Shown piece by piece: positions 21,053 to 32,768 of a DNA stretch of 64,000 nucleotides. Position 1 is the stretch's first letter; each line of letters opens with the position of its first letter. The stretch lies in assembly GCF_052857255.1 (NCBI RefSeq), contig NC_135497.1, positions 347,154,799-347,218,798 on the forward strand, in the 5' to 3' direction. Position numbers and translations under genes: made by a program. The notes beneath the pieces are model-generated. The model had not been told where the DNA came from. It did no database searches and was given only the letters and a program-made list of their open reading frames with translations. This DNA comes from Amblyomma americanum (Eukaryota; Arthropoda; Arachnida; Ixodida; Ixodidae).

Positions 21053-23500
21053 TTGGAAGTAGCAGCCAAACAAATCGAGAAAGTAATTTTTGAGGATAGT
21101 GAAACAGAATGGACTTATACCAAATTAACTCGATTACTGGAGCTAGAGCTAGCTAAGGTGGGAGTAAAGCTAAAAGGGAAAAGATGCAAACCCAAGAGTT
21201 GGTGGGATGAGGAGGTCAAGAGGGCAATAGAAAAGCGCAAGGAAGCATCCAGGGAACACAGATATTCCAAGAAGAGGGGGGAACCAAAACCCGAAGTAGA
21301 CAGAAAATGGGATACCTTCATAAAGTGTAGAAGGGACGCATCCTATTTGATTAATGAGAAAATTAAAAGAAAGGGTGCCCAATGGATGTCAAAAGTAAAT
21401 AAAAAGGATAGAAAAGCAGCCCAAAAATTCTGGAAACATCTAAATGCAATGAGTAATAAAACTAGGCTAGAACAAAGGTTTATTGTTACAGATGAGGGTA
21501 TTCGACTAGAAGGGGATGAAGCAATAAAACACATAGGAACAAGGATGACGGAAAAATTTTCAGCAAAGCACGTGGTACATAATTTATCGAAGGAGGATAG
21601 ACCGGTTACAGCAATAGCTTCACTTGAGCAAGGAGAGTGGGAAAGGGTAGAGAAAAAGGTTCCTAGTGGCACATCAACAGGACCAGATGGTATCCCGATT
21701 ATGTTGATAAAGAAGTTAGGACCAAAATCCAAGCAAACATTAATACAGGTAGTGAACAAAATGATAGTGGATAAGAGAGTCCCCGATGAATGGCGATTAA
21801 GTAGAATGAACATGATATATAAGGGAAAGGGGGACAAAGCAGACGTAAGTAACTATCGCCCCATAACAGTGACGTCTGTGGTTTACAGGGTGGTGATGCA
21901 AATTATAAAGGATAGACTGCAGGCTTGGGTGGAGAACGAGGGGGTGCTAGGGGAACTACAGAATGGGTTCCGGAAACAAAGGAGGTTGGAGGACAATCTA
22001 TTTTCATTGACACAGTGTATAGAAATTGCGGAAAAGGAACATAGGCCCTTATTGCTAGCATTTCTGGATATTAGGGGAGCCTATGACAACGTTACTCAGG
22101 AGCATTTGTGGGACATATTGGGCACATTGGATGTGGAAAATGGAGTAATTAATCTTTTAAAAGATATATATAGAGGTAACAGAGTGCTCATAAAATGGGA
22201 AAAAAATGTATCAGGGCCTGTAGAGATACAGCGGGGGCTTAGACAAGGATGTCCTCTGTCCCCTTTGTTGTTCATGTTGTACCTGCAAGGTTTGGAGGCC
22301 AAGCTAGAGGGGAGCGGACTAGGTTTCAACCTATCTTTTTTCAAGCAAGGGGAATTGATTAAACAGACATTACCGGGACTAATATATGCGGACGATATAG
22401 TGATAATGGCTGACAACAAGGAAGACCTGCAGAAGTTGTTAGACATATGCAGTACAGAGGGAGATAGATTAGGCTTCAAGTATAGTAAGGAAAAATCTGC
22501 AGTCATGACATTTAATGAAGAGGGAAGCGAGCATAGAATACAGGAGTTCGTGCTAAAGGTAGTGAATGAGTACAAGTATCTTGGGGTGTGGATAAATAAC
22601 AGTGTTGAGTATCTGACAGAGCATGAAAAATATGTAATGAATAAAGCTAGTAGGAATGCAGCTGTCATGAAAAATAGGGCACTGTGGAATTACAATAGGT
22701 ATGAGGTGGTAAGAGGGATCTGGAAAGGGGTGATGGTCCCTAGCCTGACCTTCGGGAATGCGGTCCTGTGTATGAGGCCAGATGTTCAAGCAAGGCTGGA
22801 AATTAGGCAACGGGGAGTAGGGAGGTTAGCTTTGGGAGCACATGGCAATACACCAAATCAGGGGGTACAGGGTGATATGGGATGGGCGTCTTTCGAGAGC
22901 AGAGAGGCTAGCAGTAAGATAGCATTTGAGGAGCGATTAAGAAGGATGGAGGAAAAGCGGTGGGCTAGGAAAGTTTTCAGATACCTGTATATAAAGAATG
23001 TTGACACGAAATGGAGAAAGCGAACTAGAAAATTGACAAGCAAATATCTGGACAGCAGTAAGGGGGCAAATCAGCAATTATCGGTTAAGAAAAAGGTTAA
23101 AGGAACAGAGAGAGCTTTGTGGAAAACAGGGATGCTGACGAAATCGGCACTAGAAACATACCGGACCTTTAAACAGGAAATTGTCAAAGAAAATATCTAT
23201 GATAATTGTAGGGGAAGTTCTTTGTTGTTTGAGGCCAGGACTGGAGTTTTGCGGACTAAGAAGTATAGAGTCAGGTACCAGGAGATAGACACTTTGTGCA
23301 TTGCATGCGGAGAGGAGGAGGAAACGGCTGAACACTTGATACTTTTCTGTAAAGGGCTTCACCCTACAGTGGAAGGCAGCGGGGCTGACTTACCCAAGGC
23401 ATTGGGGTTTAGGGATAGTGAAGGGAAAGTGGATTTTAAGAGGTTAGAAGTAACCAAGCGAAGGTTATCTGATTGGTGGCTAAAAGCAAGACAGGAGTAA
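21053..23500 (+). CDS. Non-LTR reverse transcriptase, 5'-truncated, frame open
   Basis: About 815 codons without a stop; no ATG at the 5' edge, so the element was truncated before the endonuclease. It starts in the EN-RT linker (PKSWWDEEVKRAIEKRKEA). RT motifs in order: TGPDGIP, YRPITVTSV, QNGFRKQRRLEDNLF, LAFLDIRGAYDNV, QRGLRQGCPLSPLLF, catalytic IYADDIVIMA and YKYLGVWI. A C-terminal zinc motif CIACGEEEETAEHLILFC follows. No RNase H domain is evident. It belongs to the I/R1/Jockey side of LINEs; the clade is uncertain. The intact frame over 2.4 kb points to a recent insertion. A 3' hairpin and an (ATCC)n tail follow the stop. Confidence 0.93.
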   Translation: MEVAAKQIEKVIFEDSETEWTYTKLTRLLELELAKVGVKLKGKRCKPKSWWDEEVKRAIEKRKEASREHRYSKKRGEPKPEVDRKWDTFIKCRRDASYLINEKIKRKGAQWMSKVNKKDRKAAQKFWKHLNAMSNKTRLEQRFIVTDEGIRLEGDEAIKHIGTRMTEKFSAKHVVHNLSKEDRPVTAIASLEQGEWERVEKKVPSGTSTGPDGIPIMLIKKLGPKSKQTLIQVVNKMIVDKRVPDEWRLSRMNMIYKGKGDKADVSNYRPITVTSVVYRVVMQIIKDRLQAWVENEGVLGELQNGFRKQRRLEDNLFSLTQCIEIAEKEHRPLLLAFLDIRGAYDNVTQEHLWDILGTLDVENGVINLLKDIYRGNRVLIKWEKNVSGPVEIQRGLRQGCPLSPLLFMLYLQGLEAKLEGSGLGFNLSFFKQGELIKQTLPGLIYADDIVIMADNKEDLQKLLDICSTEGDRLGFKYSKEKSAVMTFNEEGSEHRIQEFVLKVVNEYKYLGVWINNSVEYLTEHEKYVMNKASRNAAVMKNRALWNYNRYEVVRGIWKGVMVPSLTFGNAVLCMRPDVQARLEIRQRGVGRLALGAHGNTPNQGVQGDMGWASFESREASSKIAFEERLRRMEEKRWARKVFRYLYIKNVDTKWRKRTRKLTSKYLDSSKGANQQLSVKKKVKGTERALWKTGMLTKSALETYRTFKQEIVKENIYDNCRGSSLLFEARTGVLRTKKYRVRYQEIDTLCIACGEEEETAEHLILFCKGLHPTVEGSGADLPKALGFRDSEGKVDFKRLEVTKRRLSDWWLKARQE

Positions 23501-23520
23501 AATTTCACAAGACATGGCTA

Positions 23521-23536
23521 GGTGGCTTGAGCCACC
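23521..23536 (+). other. 3' UTR hairpin of the LINE
   Basis: GGTGGC TTGA GCCACC, a perfect 6-bp stem with a 4-base loop, lies 20 bases after the RT stop and 24 bases before the tail. In UnaL2-type LINEs a 3' stem-loop is the RT recognition signal; the same role here is inference. Confidence 0.6.
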
Positions 23537-23560
23537 GCCCGATGTAAAGGGTTCAGCCGT

Positions 23561-23592
23561 ATCCATCCATCCATCCATCCATCCATCCATCC
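23561..23592 (+). repeat. (ATCC)n tail, 8 units
   Basis: Eight ATCC units terminate the LINE 3' UTR, typical of microsatellite-tailed non-LTR elements. Confidence 0.85.
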
Positions 23593-23825
23593 AGAAAGCT
23601 GGGCATGAGTATAGACATCTAAATTTTAGGTGCTCATTTTGTTATTTCTAATGATGCGTGAGGCATTATTATGCATCGATTACCACCTGGTAATCTCGTA
23701 CGACAGCTAAATAATTTATAATCACATTTCTTTTTCGTGCCGTTTCGACTTCAACAATCGAATGAGGACTGTGACATCAAAGCGTACTTACTGGTCACGT
23801 GAGACATAAAAAAATTCGATATAAT

Positions 23826-24150
23826 CAGCCGCGATGGCTTAGTGGTTAAGGCACTCGCCTGCTGATCCGGAGTACACGGGTTCGAACCCAACCGAAGTGG
23901 CAGCGTTTCGATGGAGGCGAAACGCAACGGCGCCCCTGTGCTGTGTTATGTCAATGCACGTTAAAGATCCCCAGGTGGTCCAAATTATACCGGAGACTTG
24001 GACACCGCTTTCTTCCTTTCTTGTTTCACTCCCTCTTTTATTCCTTCCCTTACTCCATGGCTCAGGTGTCCGGCGACATGTGAGACAGATACTGCGCTAT
24101 TTCCTTTGCCCTCTCCCACCCTCCCCCCCAAAAAACAATTTTCAAACCAT
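23826..24150 (+). mobile_element. tRNA-derived SINE (type B)
   Basis: A tRNA-like head with A box TGGCTTAGTGG and B box GGTTCGAACCC (23879-23889). It shares the CCCAGGTGGTC body block with type A but has a different 3' half rich in CTTTC and CCCTC. It ends near an A-rich CCCCAAAAAACAA. The minus-strand copy at 51898-52253 belongs to the same or a close subfamily. Confidence 0.8.
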
Positions 24151-24504
24151 CTGATGCTTCCTCAATAGTTGTCATTCCGGCTCTTGAAGGAGGCTGGCTT
24201 CAGCACTGCAGTGAATTAAACGATGAACCAACGATTTTAAGGACAATTTTTCATGACGCACGAGACAAAAATACACACTCTGACGTCACAGCCATCATTC
24301 AGCTGTTGAAACCGAAACAGCACGGCAGAAAAAACTCGACAATAAATTTTTTTAGCGGCTGTAATCGATTATCTCATGTTGATTCATGCGTAGTCGTGTC
24401 TGCCGCATCAATATAGAGAAGAAAACATGACACCAAAATTAGGTGTCGATACTCCTTTAATGTTGCGTTTATCTGCCATATTATCTCGATCAAAAAGCAC
24501 GACA

Positions 24505-25010
24505 GAATTTTTTGTCGCGCGTCTGTCGCGCGACACAATTTTGTGTCGCAAAACAAGCTGTCTTGTCGTGCCTTGTGTAGTGCGACAAGCTTCGTGTCGT
24601 GGGTTCTTTCGCGCGACAAAGTTGTTTGCAGTAGGTTCTGCCGCACGACAGACGTCTTTCCTGCATTTTGTCGTGCGAAGAAGGTCCCTGTCGCAGCATT
24701 TGTCGCGCGACAGGTTTAGGTCACATGTACTGTCGCGCGACAAAGGGAGTCGTGCCGCGCGACAGAGATTGCGTGCCTCAGCAAAGTTGCCTGTCGTTTG
24801 TTCAGTCGCGCGACAGACTTCTATCGCGCCTCTTTTCACGCGACAAAAGTACCTGTCGTGCGGCCTGTCGCGCGACACAACAGCTTGTCGTGGGATATGC
24901 CGCGCGACAGATAACTGTCGTGGGATGAGTCGCGCGACAGATACCTGTCGTGGATTGTGCCGCGCGATAGATACCTATCGTGGGATGTGTCATACGACAG
25001 ATTCCTGGTG
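24505..25010. repeat. Palindromic minisatellite, 30-bp period
   Basis: A degenerate tandem array built on the self-complementary 12-mer TGTCGCGCGACA. Core copies start at 24701, 24731, 24753, 24804, 24834, 24866, 24898, 24928, 24958 and 24988, plus more degenerate ones from about 24525. Spacing is exactly 30 bp in the last part, where the unit reads CGACAGATACCTGTCGTGGG plus about 10 bases. Frames are open on both strands only because the unit lacks stops and is a multiple of 3. I see no protein function. Confidence 0.9.
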
Positions 25011-25087
25011 AGGGTAATTGTTTTACTGCAGAATTCTAGAAATACTGTCGTGCGGTCGTGTGACAGCGATATGATCAAATTGACCAA

Positions 25088-25991
25088 AGATGCTTCAAAG
25101 CGCGTTCACTGCGGCGAGTCGCGAAGAGGATGCGAGGGGCTCTGGTCTGTTGGTGACGGGCACCGAGCGAAATGAAGTGCTCATTCACAATGGCGAATCG
25201 AGTTTTCAACTAGCTTCCCGCGACCTGGCTCTCTCACCGAACGAGAATTGGCTTAGAGGAGAGGCACTGCTCGAGCACTCACCTAATTCCCTTCTGTTCC
25301 CACATGACAATGTGACGAAAGTAGTGCATGCTCAAGAGTATAATGCGGATTTGAAAGCCCAAAAAGCTGTAATGCACAAGTGACGAAGCCAGCGGTGCCT
25401 GCGTATCCGCACGCGCTTGCGGTGGCGGCATGTAGCTGCAGCCACTACAGCGCCTGCACACCAGTCGGTGTGCGCAAGTCGAATGGCGCTACTGAAAGTC
25501 AGTGTCCTCTTGGCTTCTGTGACATGTTCAAGCCATGTAACATGATGTATAGCTACTACTACATGCGCAGAAAAGGCCAAGGACACTTCCATGCGTCGCG
25601 GAAAAGAATGTTGTTAATTGTCAATCAGGGAAAATTACTCGCCATAACCATCCGGCTACACAAAGGCAGCATGTGTGTATATGTAAATGTTCAAAGCAAC
25701 CCCGATATCATTTTTCCGCGTTTCAGTTTTAAGAGCGTCAGCTCTTACTACTTACGTTTGTCAAGGACACGTCTGTCTGCAGGGAAGCTAGGTCAAATTG
25801 GCCAAGACAGTTACCACACTATATCACATAGCAACAGCGGGCGCGTAGAGCCTCAGTTGTCACACATACCGTCGATCCGTTTTACACATGCCAGTATAGC
25901 GGCTATCGAAGTGGAACCCCGGGGACCACCATTTGCATCAAATTTGGGGGCCGCCCGTTTGACGCATAACGATCGAAGTGGTGTCATTTAA
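25088..25991 (+). other. Open frames without recognisable product
   Basis: Frames of 97 codons (25090-25383) and 203 codons (25380-25991) run on the plus strand. A minus-strand frame also covers 25332-25592. No domain is recognised, and frames on both strands argue for chance or an old repeat. Confidence 0.2.
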
Positions 25992-28900
25992 CTTGTCATG
26001 TTCCTGAGGATAAAATAAATATTTAGATGAAGCCCGAATTATGTGTGGGATTCGCACCGATGACCTTTTCGCCCCCAAACCATGAATTCCGGGTACTTCC
26101 AGGCAGCCATATGGCCTAATCGTTTGTCGCAGAGGGTTCCGGATGCAGTCAAACAATTCATCTTGTTGTAATGCACACGTTTATAAAATTCGTTAACTGA
26201 TATATAAGGAGGAAACATACCGGATATAGCGAAGGTGGCTGTAAATCGCAATAGTAGTGCAAAATCTTTGAAGTAAATGACGCTGCTTATATCATAGAAC
26301 GAATGTTTCCGAAACGAAATGCCCTCAGATGTTTGTATTTTGTCTTCTCCACGTTTCCTGAGCACCCCGATCTAGCACCCCGATCTAAACGCTTGAAGCT
26401 CTCGTAGCTAACGCTCTTAAGTCCAACGCTGATGCAGTGTTGGCGGAGAATTTTTTAGCGGCAGTGACGTGGTGCTTATCATAAAATAGCAAAAAAAATA
26501 CTTTACGATCTCGTTCATTGCCTTCACTGCAAATTTCATGACAGTGAGGCGAAAATGTCGCTAAATATAGACAGCTGCGTATGCAGCCGAAGGTGAAATG
26601 CGGCGGCCGGCGAGTTTGAACCGATTTGATTCTCGGTCGAAATGAGAATAAAGTCTTGAAACTGACATCAACCGCGCGCTTTAAAGAGTTTCGCTTGCTT
26701 TGACACAGTCTAGCTCCTGTGCACCCGCGCTCGGTCCTCTAAACTACTCTGGTCCCAGTGTGACTGTGTGCTATGACAATCTGAGCGAAAAGGAGGATGT
26801 CTGGGGGTTTTGATGTGCACCACGGCTATACAGTTGAGCGACATGATAACGTACGGGCGCGGCATGCCATCCTGAATACCGGCCGCCAGCGTCAGAAAAA
26901 TGCGACAGTAATGTTTGTTCAAGTCCATACTAAGCCGTCGGATGGAGTATTGTTGGCAAATATCGAGTCGTTGGTGGAAGCGATAACAGGAATACAAACA
27001 AATGTCTCCCCACGGCGCCTTTAATTGCTGCTGCTCAATCGCGGCTCTCCTGGCCTCAGCTGGCTCCGCTCCTGAAGGTGTCGCCGAAACCGAGCATATC
27101 TTTGTTTTACTATGAGACGAGGTTCACAGTAAAACGATGACGAGAGCAGCACCTCAGCGCTAGCCAGTTTCGAAGTGCACTCAGCTGCTGCATCGATGTG
27201 AAACCGGCTAGGCTTAGCGACGACTAGGGCAGCCAGGGGGTAGCGCGTAGTTCATTGCCCGGCAAGCCCGCGGGAGGCGTCGTTCCCGAAAGCTCGCCTT
27301 GCTCACTCCGGCTGGCTCACTGATTGGCTCAAAAGCTTGCGACCTTCACTCGGAAGGCTGGAAAATCGAGCAGCGAGCGACTGGCGCTGCGACTGAGCGA
27401 TACTTTATGCCCACGTTTGCAGTACTGGTGAACAACCATTACCGCCCATATGCTTGGGTTATCGGCTGCTTTGCGGCGAGTCTTAGTTAAGAACGTCCGC
27501 GACGCCATCGTCACCGTCCGTGACGCACAGGCTGAGAACTTCAATTCCAGTACGTGCCGAAAGAGCTCATATTTATCGTAACGATACGAACTCGAAAACA
27601 CGGCTACTTCGATGCGCTAGTGGGCTCTTGCTTGTTAAACTACACGCGATCAGGATGCGGCGAGTGCTAGCCGCTGTTGCATATTAGCTAAGTGAGACGC
27701 AAGTATCGATGTAGTTTCGTAACGCAGTTGATATCAAAGCAATCCGCTTGTACTGGTCACCGACTAAGCTGTTAAGTTTCATGATCTCCGGTGAGCGTGC
27801 CAGTGTCGCGCAAATTAATACATCGCAGCTACTCTCCATCGTGCCAATTGCGTTCAACTTATCCACGATATTCGCCAGCTTGAGATACGGCGCTTTTCTT
27901 CGCTGTTTTTGTCGCAACTTAGTGATTTTATCTGGCATCAAACGAAATTGCATTCTGTCAACACCGTCGTCTGCTCCGTCGTCTGCTCCGCCGTCTGCTA
28001 GGGCATCCGGGTCACTTCAGTGGATCACAGGATCGCAGCTTCTACAAACGACATGCCAGAAAAAGTAACTGAAAGCGCTTTAGTATTCTTAAATAATCTC
28101 AAAATGATTTAAAATAAATGCAGTGTCTTTTTGTGAAGATAATATAAATATTCATTGTTTAAAAAACAAATTTTTTTGTCGGTTGCAATTTTTCACCGAC
28201 ACGAAAGCGCAGCCGTCGGCGCCATTGCAGCGCAACCGACGCGTCATGTTTTGTATTATTTGCCTCTTTGAGGCATTGCTTGAGTACTTGTACGGCGGAC
28301 ACGTGTGAAGAACTCATTCAATAGGAAGGTGAGCAGAAGTGTGTTTTGGAAGCCTACGACCAGGATTTCGGCCTGTCAACATTGGCGAGTTTCAATGGGT
28401 AAGCCATGAAGAAAAACAGTGCTGCGACGTCTTGTCATCTGTAAAGGGAACGAAGACTCCTGCGCCGTTTTACTAAGCCTGGATGAATCGCATGGCCGGC
28501 GAGTCCCGCTCCGCGTTTCTTTGCTAATGATCTGTATTCACACGCGCTATTTGTATGTGGCTATATAGAGATGTGAGTGGAGGCAGTGCGCCTGCGGTTG
28601 CCGCAGCTATAATACGGCGCCAAAAAAGCAGGGCCTATATCCTGCATGACAAGTGTTGTTCTCATTGTCTTTATGTGCATTTATTACTCGCGTGCCGTGG
28701 TAAATAAAAATGGCACCAGATATCACAACAGAGTTACGCTTTCGCTTGCTAGCGCTTCGACACTCGGTGCAAAAGCATGGATTTGCACTGCGTAGAAGAC
28801 GATGAGCGAGAAGTGCCTCGCGGCGGAGCGCTCGCGCTAGGCCAGCTGCGATCAGACACCGCACTATTTTGCTCAGGGTTAGTACTCATCGGATTAGTGC

Positions 28901-31900
28901 TTGTGCCTTAATATGCGCCATACTAAATTCTGAGACAGTGATCGCATGCGAAAGGCTAGTTCATATTCATCGCCTTGCCATTTGTAAACTTCTCTGTGCT
29001 TCCCCAGTGGAACAAGATTTGAGGCAGTGTTATGTCAAAGTTAGATCAATCTTGCATCTCCTGAGCTGTAAACGTTTATGCTTCCTCTCCTTCTGAGCAC
29101 TGCGAGCTGTCGGAGATGCAACTGCACAATTATTTAGGATTTCTACCTTTTTGCTATATCTCTCGCTTTTGCGGCCCGCATTCAAGTCGTTCGCGATTGT
29201 CGATGTTCTTTTTTGGTACTTATTTTCGCTTTGTTATTTATTCTTGGTTGCGTGCCATCAGCTGTGATGCCGGCGGTTCTCCGAGCTCGGAACTCTTCCC
29301 AGGCATGGGATTCTACCCACAGACCTCCCTTCGCCGCACTCACGAGTGTTCTTTGGTATTTTTTTGTTTCTCTTGCCCTTACTTGCATTGCCAGTCGACA
29401 AATTTGTGCAGCTTTTAATTGTATGCAGATTTGTTAAATGCGCTAGCAATTTTTCTATGATGTTAAGCTGTGCTGTGAGATATCAAGCTTCTTGCTAGTG
29501 AAGGCATGCTTTTTTCCATTCTCTCTTCTCTTTAACCAAGACAGACTGGTTGCAACATTCAATTTAATACCTTGTGATTGGTGCAAGGCACCATGATAGG
29601 AATTAATGAAAACCTGCACATCCTATATTCTAATTGGTTTGCGGTATTTCAGCCCGCTCATCTTTCAGTGAGGTTATAACAGTCATTGTGACTCTTCTCA
29701 AAGAATGTATATGGGTGCATTACATAAAATCTGTTCATTTGTTTTGTCATGGGCTAGCTCTTTGGTTTTTTATTTACTTTATTCCGTCTAAGTTTAGTTT
29801 TTAAAGCAGTAGATGATTTCCTCTCTTGTCATTCATGACACGGCTACAGCCACTGACAGCTGTTGCTCTGGATGTATTTATTTGCAGTTGCCAGCGGCCA
29901 GCATCTATTGGGCCATGCTTGCTTCCTGCCTTCGGCTGCGTCATCCCTCCTGATCCGTTCATGGTAGTTATTCTTTTTCAGTGATGCATATCTTATCTGC
30001 CTATTTAGAAAAATATTTTCAATATAGGCTTACAGCTAGGTTTAGAAATGCATGAAACTCTACATGCACTTCACAGCAGTACCTCAGCTTATAATTACCG
30101 GAACTGTAGACTTGTACAAAATATAGTCGCTGATGTAGCTCTTGACGCAGCCGATGTTAACATAAACGTGCTTTGACATTGCACACCTGTTGCCTGGTAT
30201 GCATATGTGTCCTCTAAAAGGACCTATATGTTCATTTATTCCTTTAAAAACATTGTGCTCTACAATGATGGTTTACCAGTATTTCCGATACAGAGACCAA
30301 ATTGTCAGTCAGTAATGTAACATTGCACGATGACACCAATCCTTGTATGGCATAGCATCCTTGCAATGCACTGGGCAAGCTGCTGTCAGCACAGATTTAT
30401 TGCTGGTTTATTGCCATAGCATATGGTTATACTGCACAGTTTGTACCTCTACCTTCTTAAAGCTGTATACTTGAAAAATTTAAAATTAGTTGAAGGAAAA
30501 TTCAAGGAAATGTAACAGTAGCTGTCTCACATTTTGGTGGACACCTGAACTGTGATTTAAGGGAGGGATATAGAATGGAGGTAATGAAGAGCTGATGCCC
30601 ATGTTAGATGCCCCTCTTTAGTTAAACATACCTCGCAATTAACACATTTGGTGCAAAACAAACATGGGACTTGCACGCTCACAAGCACCCTCTTGTCAGT
30701 AAAACAGTGCCAATGTTGCCGTACTTTAGAGCTTTGCTCTTAAAAGCGCAGCTGACTGCTGCTCAAAGTTGAGAGCAAAAATATGTCTACTTTTCCTCAT
30801 GTGCAGTCTGCGGTGCTGTTGCCATTTGCAATGGTGATTGACATTGAGTTGCATGACGCTCAGTCCGTTCCTGGAGTTAGTGATTTTGTCTGTCGTGTGA
30901 ATGTGCTGTTAAAATTAGTGCAGAACATTGGTTCTCTAGTTCATTTTAGGTAACTGTGTCCTGTGCCACATGCTACCATCATTTTTCCTCAAATTTCCTC
31001 TCATTTAGTCATCTCATTGCCACCCATTCATGCATTCACCTACTCATGGAATCCTCCCAGTGTTTTAGTGTGGTATTGCTTATATCTTCTCTGCATTACA
31101 CATGCATTGCACTTCCCCTTTTTTTGATTTAGTCAAGATATCTCTGTTCCTGTTTCTTGCATAAGCATAAGAGGCGACTCAAGTGCACCATCTGGGCTTG
31201 TGATGCAATGTGTAGGGCCCTTCGTTTTTGAGTAAAACCTGGTTTCTCCCTACTGTTGCACCAATAAAGATTCCTAAAGATAAGGTTCAACGCAATTTCT
31301 GTGCAAATGTGCCTGTAAGAAAGTGTGGTTTGAAGGTGCACAAAGCCGAGGAACTGCTTGAGTGTAGTGGATGTCACATAATTCTTCTGACAGATTTTTT
31401 AAACAATTCTGGTTATTTTATTTCCCTTTTATTGTTTATTGTTTGTCGGTTGCTTATAATTTTTGGATAAACTGAAAACTTCATGTACTGACTGGTATTT
31501 CATTCCAATAATTATACCCATTATTATGAAGCTGTTTTGGAAGGTAGGTGTGCATGCGTGCTTTGAATTTCAGTGATTGTTTCTTCAATGCAAAATGGAG
31601 GACAGGTCTCTGCTGTGCGAGTTTTTTGCAATGAAGTGAAAATAGCTGGAGCAGCATTTGCTACTGTGTCACCCAGCCAAAAGTTCTCCCACAGACCACT
31701 GTGCTTCTGAATGCCTATGACTTAAAGCTCGAAGCTCTGGTTGCCCTTTCCGAGGTTTTCTGCATTAACGAGTGCAAGCCCAAGGGCTCAGAGCTAACAA
31801 GCATTTGAAATCACAGAGCTACGCACAGTAGTGCTGGGGCCGTGCAGCAAGTCTGTGTGAATTAGGTCGCGATAAACGTGGTTTACTGTAGAAAGCTAGT

Positions 31901-32756
31901 GTGAAAAAATAGTTGCGCTCACAGAAACCGCTGTGTTTTTCTTAGTCTGTCATTGAAACAAAGCAATGCATGTAAAATTTTATATCTCACTGATCCCTCA
32001 ATTTTTTTCCAGCTATAGACCAAGAGTTGCATGGAAGTTGTGCAAGCCATCAAGTTGCGTGTGATTTTTGCCCGGCACCTGGAGCAGGCTGGGGAATTAT
32101 TGGATGGCCAGTGGCATTCACTCAGTAAGGCAAGCTTTTTCTGTAAGTACAGTTTTTGGCATGGCATTGCTGAGGAATGCATGCACTAATCTGAATACTC
32201 TATGCCCGCCCATGCTTCAAGAATAATGAAGTACATGAAAAGAATTGATTGCTGAAAAAAAAATTGCCGCTTCTGGTATGTTTTTTAGGAAAGTATTTTC
32301 TATTTAAAGGGCTGTGAATACCTTAAAAATTATTATGTGCTTGTTGTGGCTTTTTTTTCAAATTCTTCCACGTCTATGTTGGACTGACCTTGTAGCTTGT
32401 CTGCATGAGATTGGCTGCTACCTACAGTTTGCTTTTTTGTTGCTCCTTTATTGCCTGTCACAATCTTTACTTTGCGTGGCAGTGCCATGCAGTTTGGGAA
32501 GTAATCTGATATTTTTTCTGCATTGGCCTGAAGTGCAAGCTTTTGCATGTGGGGCAGGTTTATGGTGTCCTTTTGTTTGCTGTAACTGCACTTTGGCCAT
32601 GAGGGTTATAGGCTTAGTCCTTTTTTGTTTTGATGCAGTGTCATATACTTAATGCATAAATTAATAAAGTAAGCACTATTTTTTGTAATAAATGAACATT
32701 CATTATAGCTGTGGCCTTTATAAGTGCGCTTGACTCAAAATGGCTGTCTTCCGGTA
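25992..32756. other. Long stretch without recognised gene
   Basis: No coding region I can name. A minus-strand tRNA-like stretch at about 26030-26130 (B-box-like GGTGCGAATCCC) may be a worn SINE. A perfect 9-bp stem GTCGGTTGC/GCAACCGAC brackets about 28178-28240. A small minus-strand frame (27684-27953) is Lys-rich but unrecognised. The rest is AT-rich intergenic or intronic DNA. Confidence 0.4.
27964..27999. repeat. Short tandem repeat, 12 bp x 3
   Basis: CCGTCGTCTGCT is repeated three times, the last copy with one change. Confidence 0.9.
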
Positions 32757-32768
32757 TTCAGTATTACA

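Noticed and set aside
22096..22668. Minus-strand frame of 190 codons opposite the LINE RT
   Set aside because: It is a shadow of the RT coding region, with a low-complexity Ser/Leu/Tyr-rich product.
24505..25010. CRISPR-like array
   Set aside because: Units are contiguous and degenerate, with no unique spacers, in a eukaryotic repeat-rich context.
24408..25011. Long open frames on both strands across the palindromic array
   Set aside because: They arise because the 30-bp unit is a multiple of three without stops; both strands are open at once and there is no gene context.
27684..27953. 89-codon minus-strand frame that looks mildly protein-like
   Set aside because: No recognised domain, no splice signals and no neighbouring exons; left unannotated.
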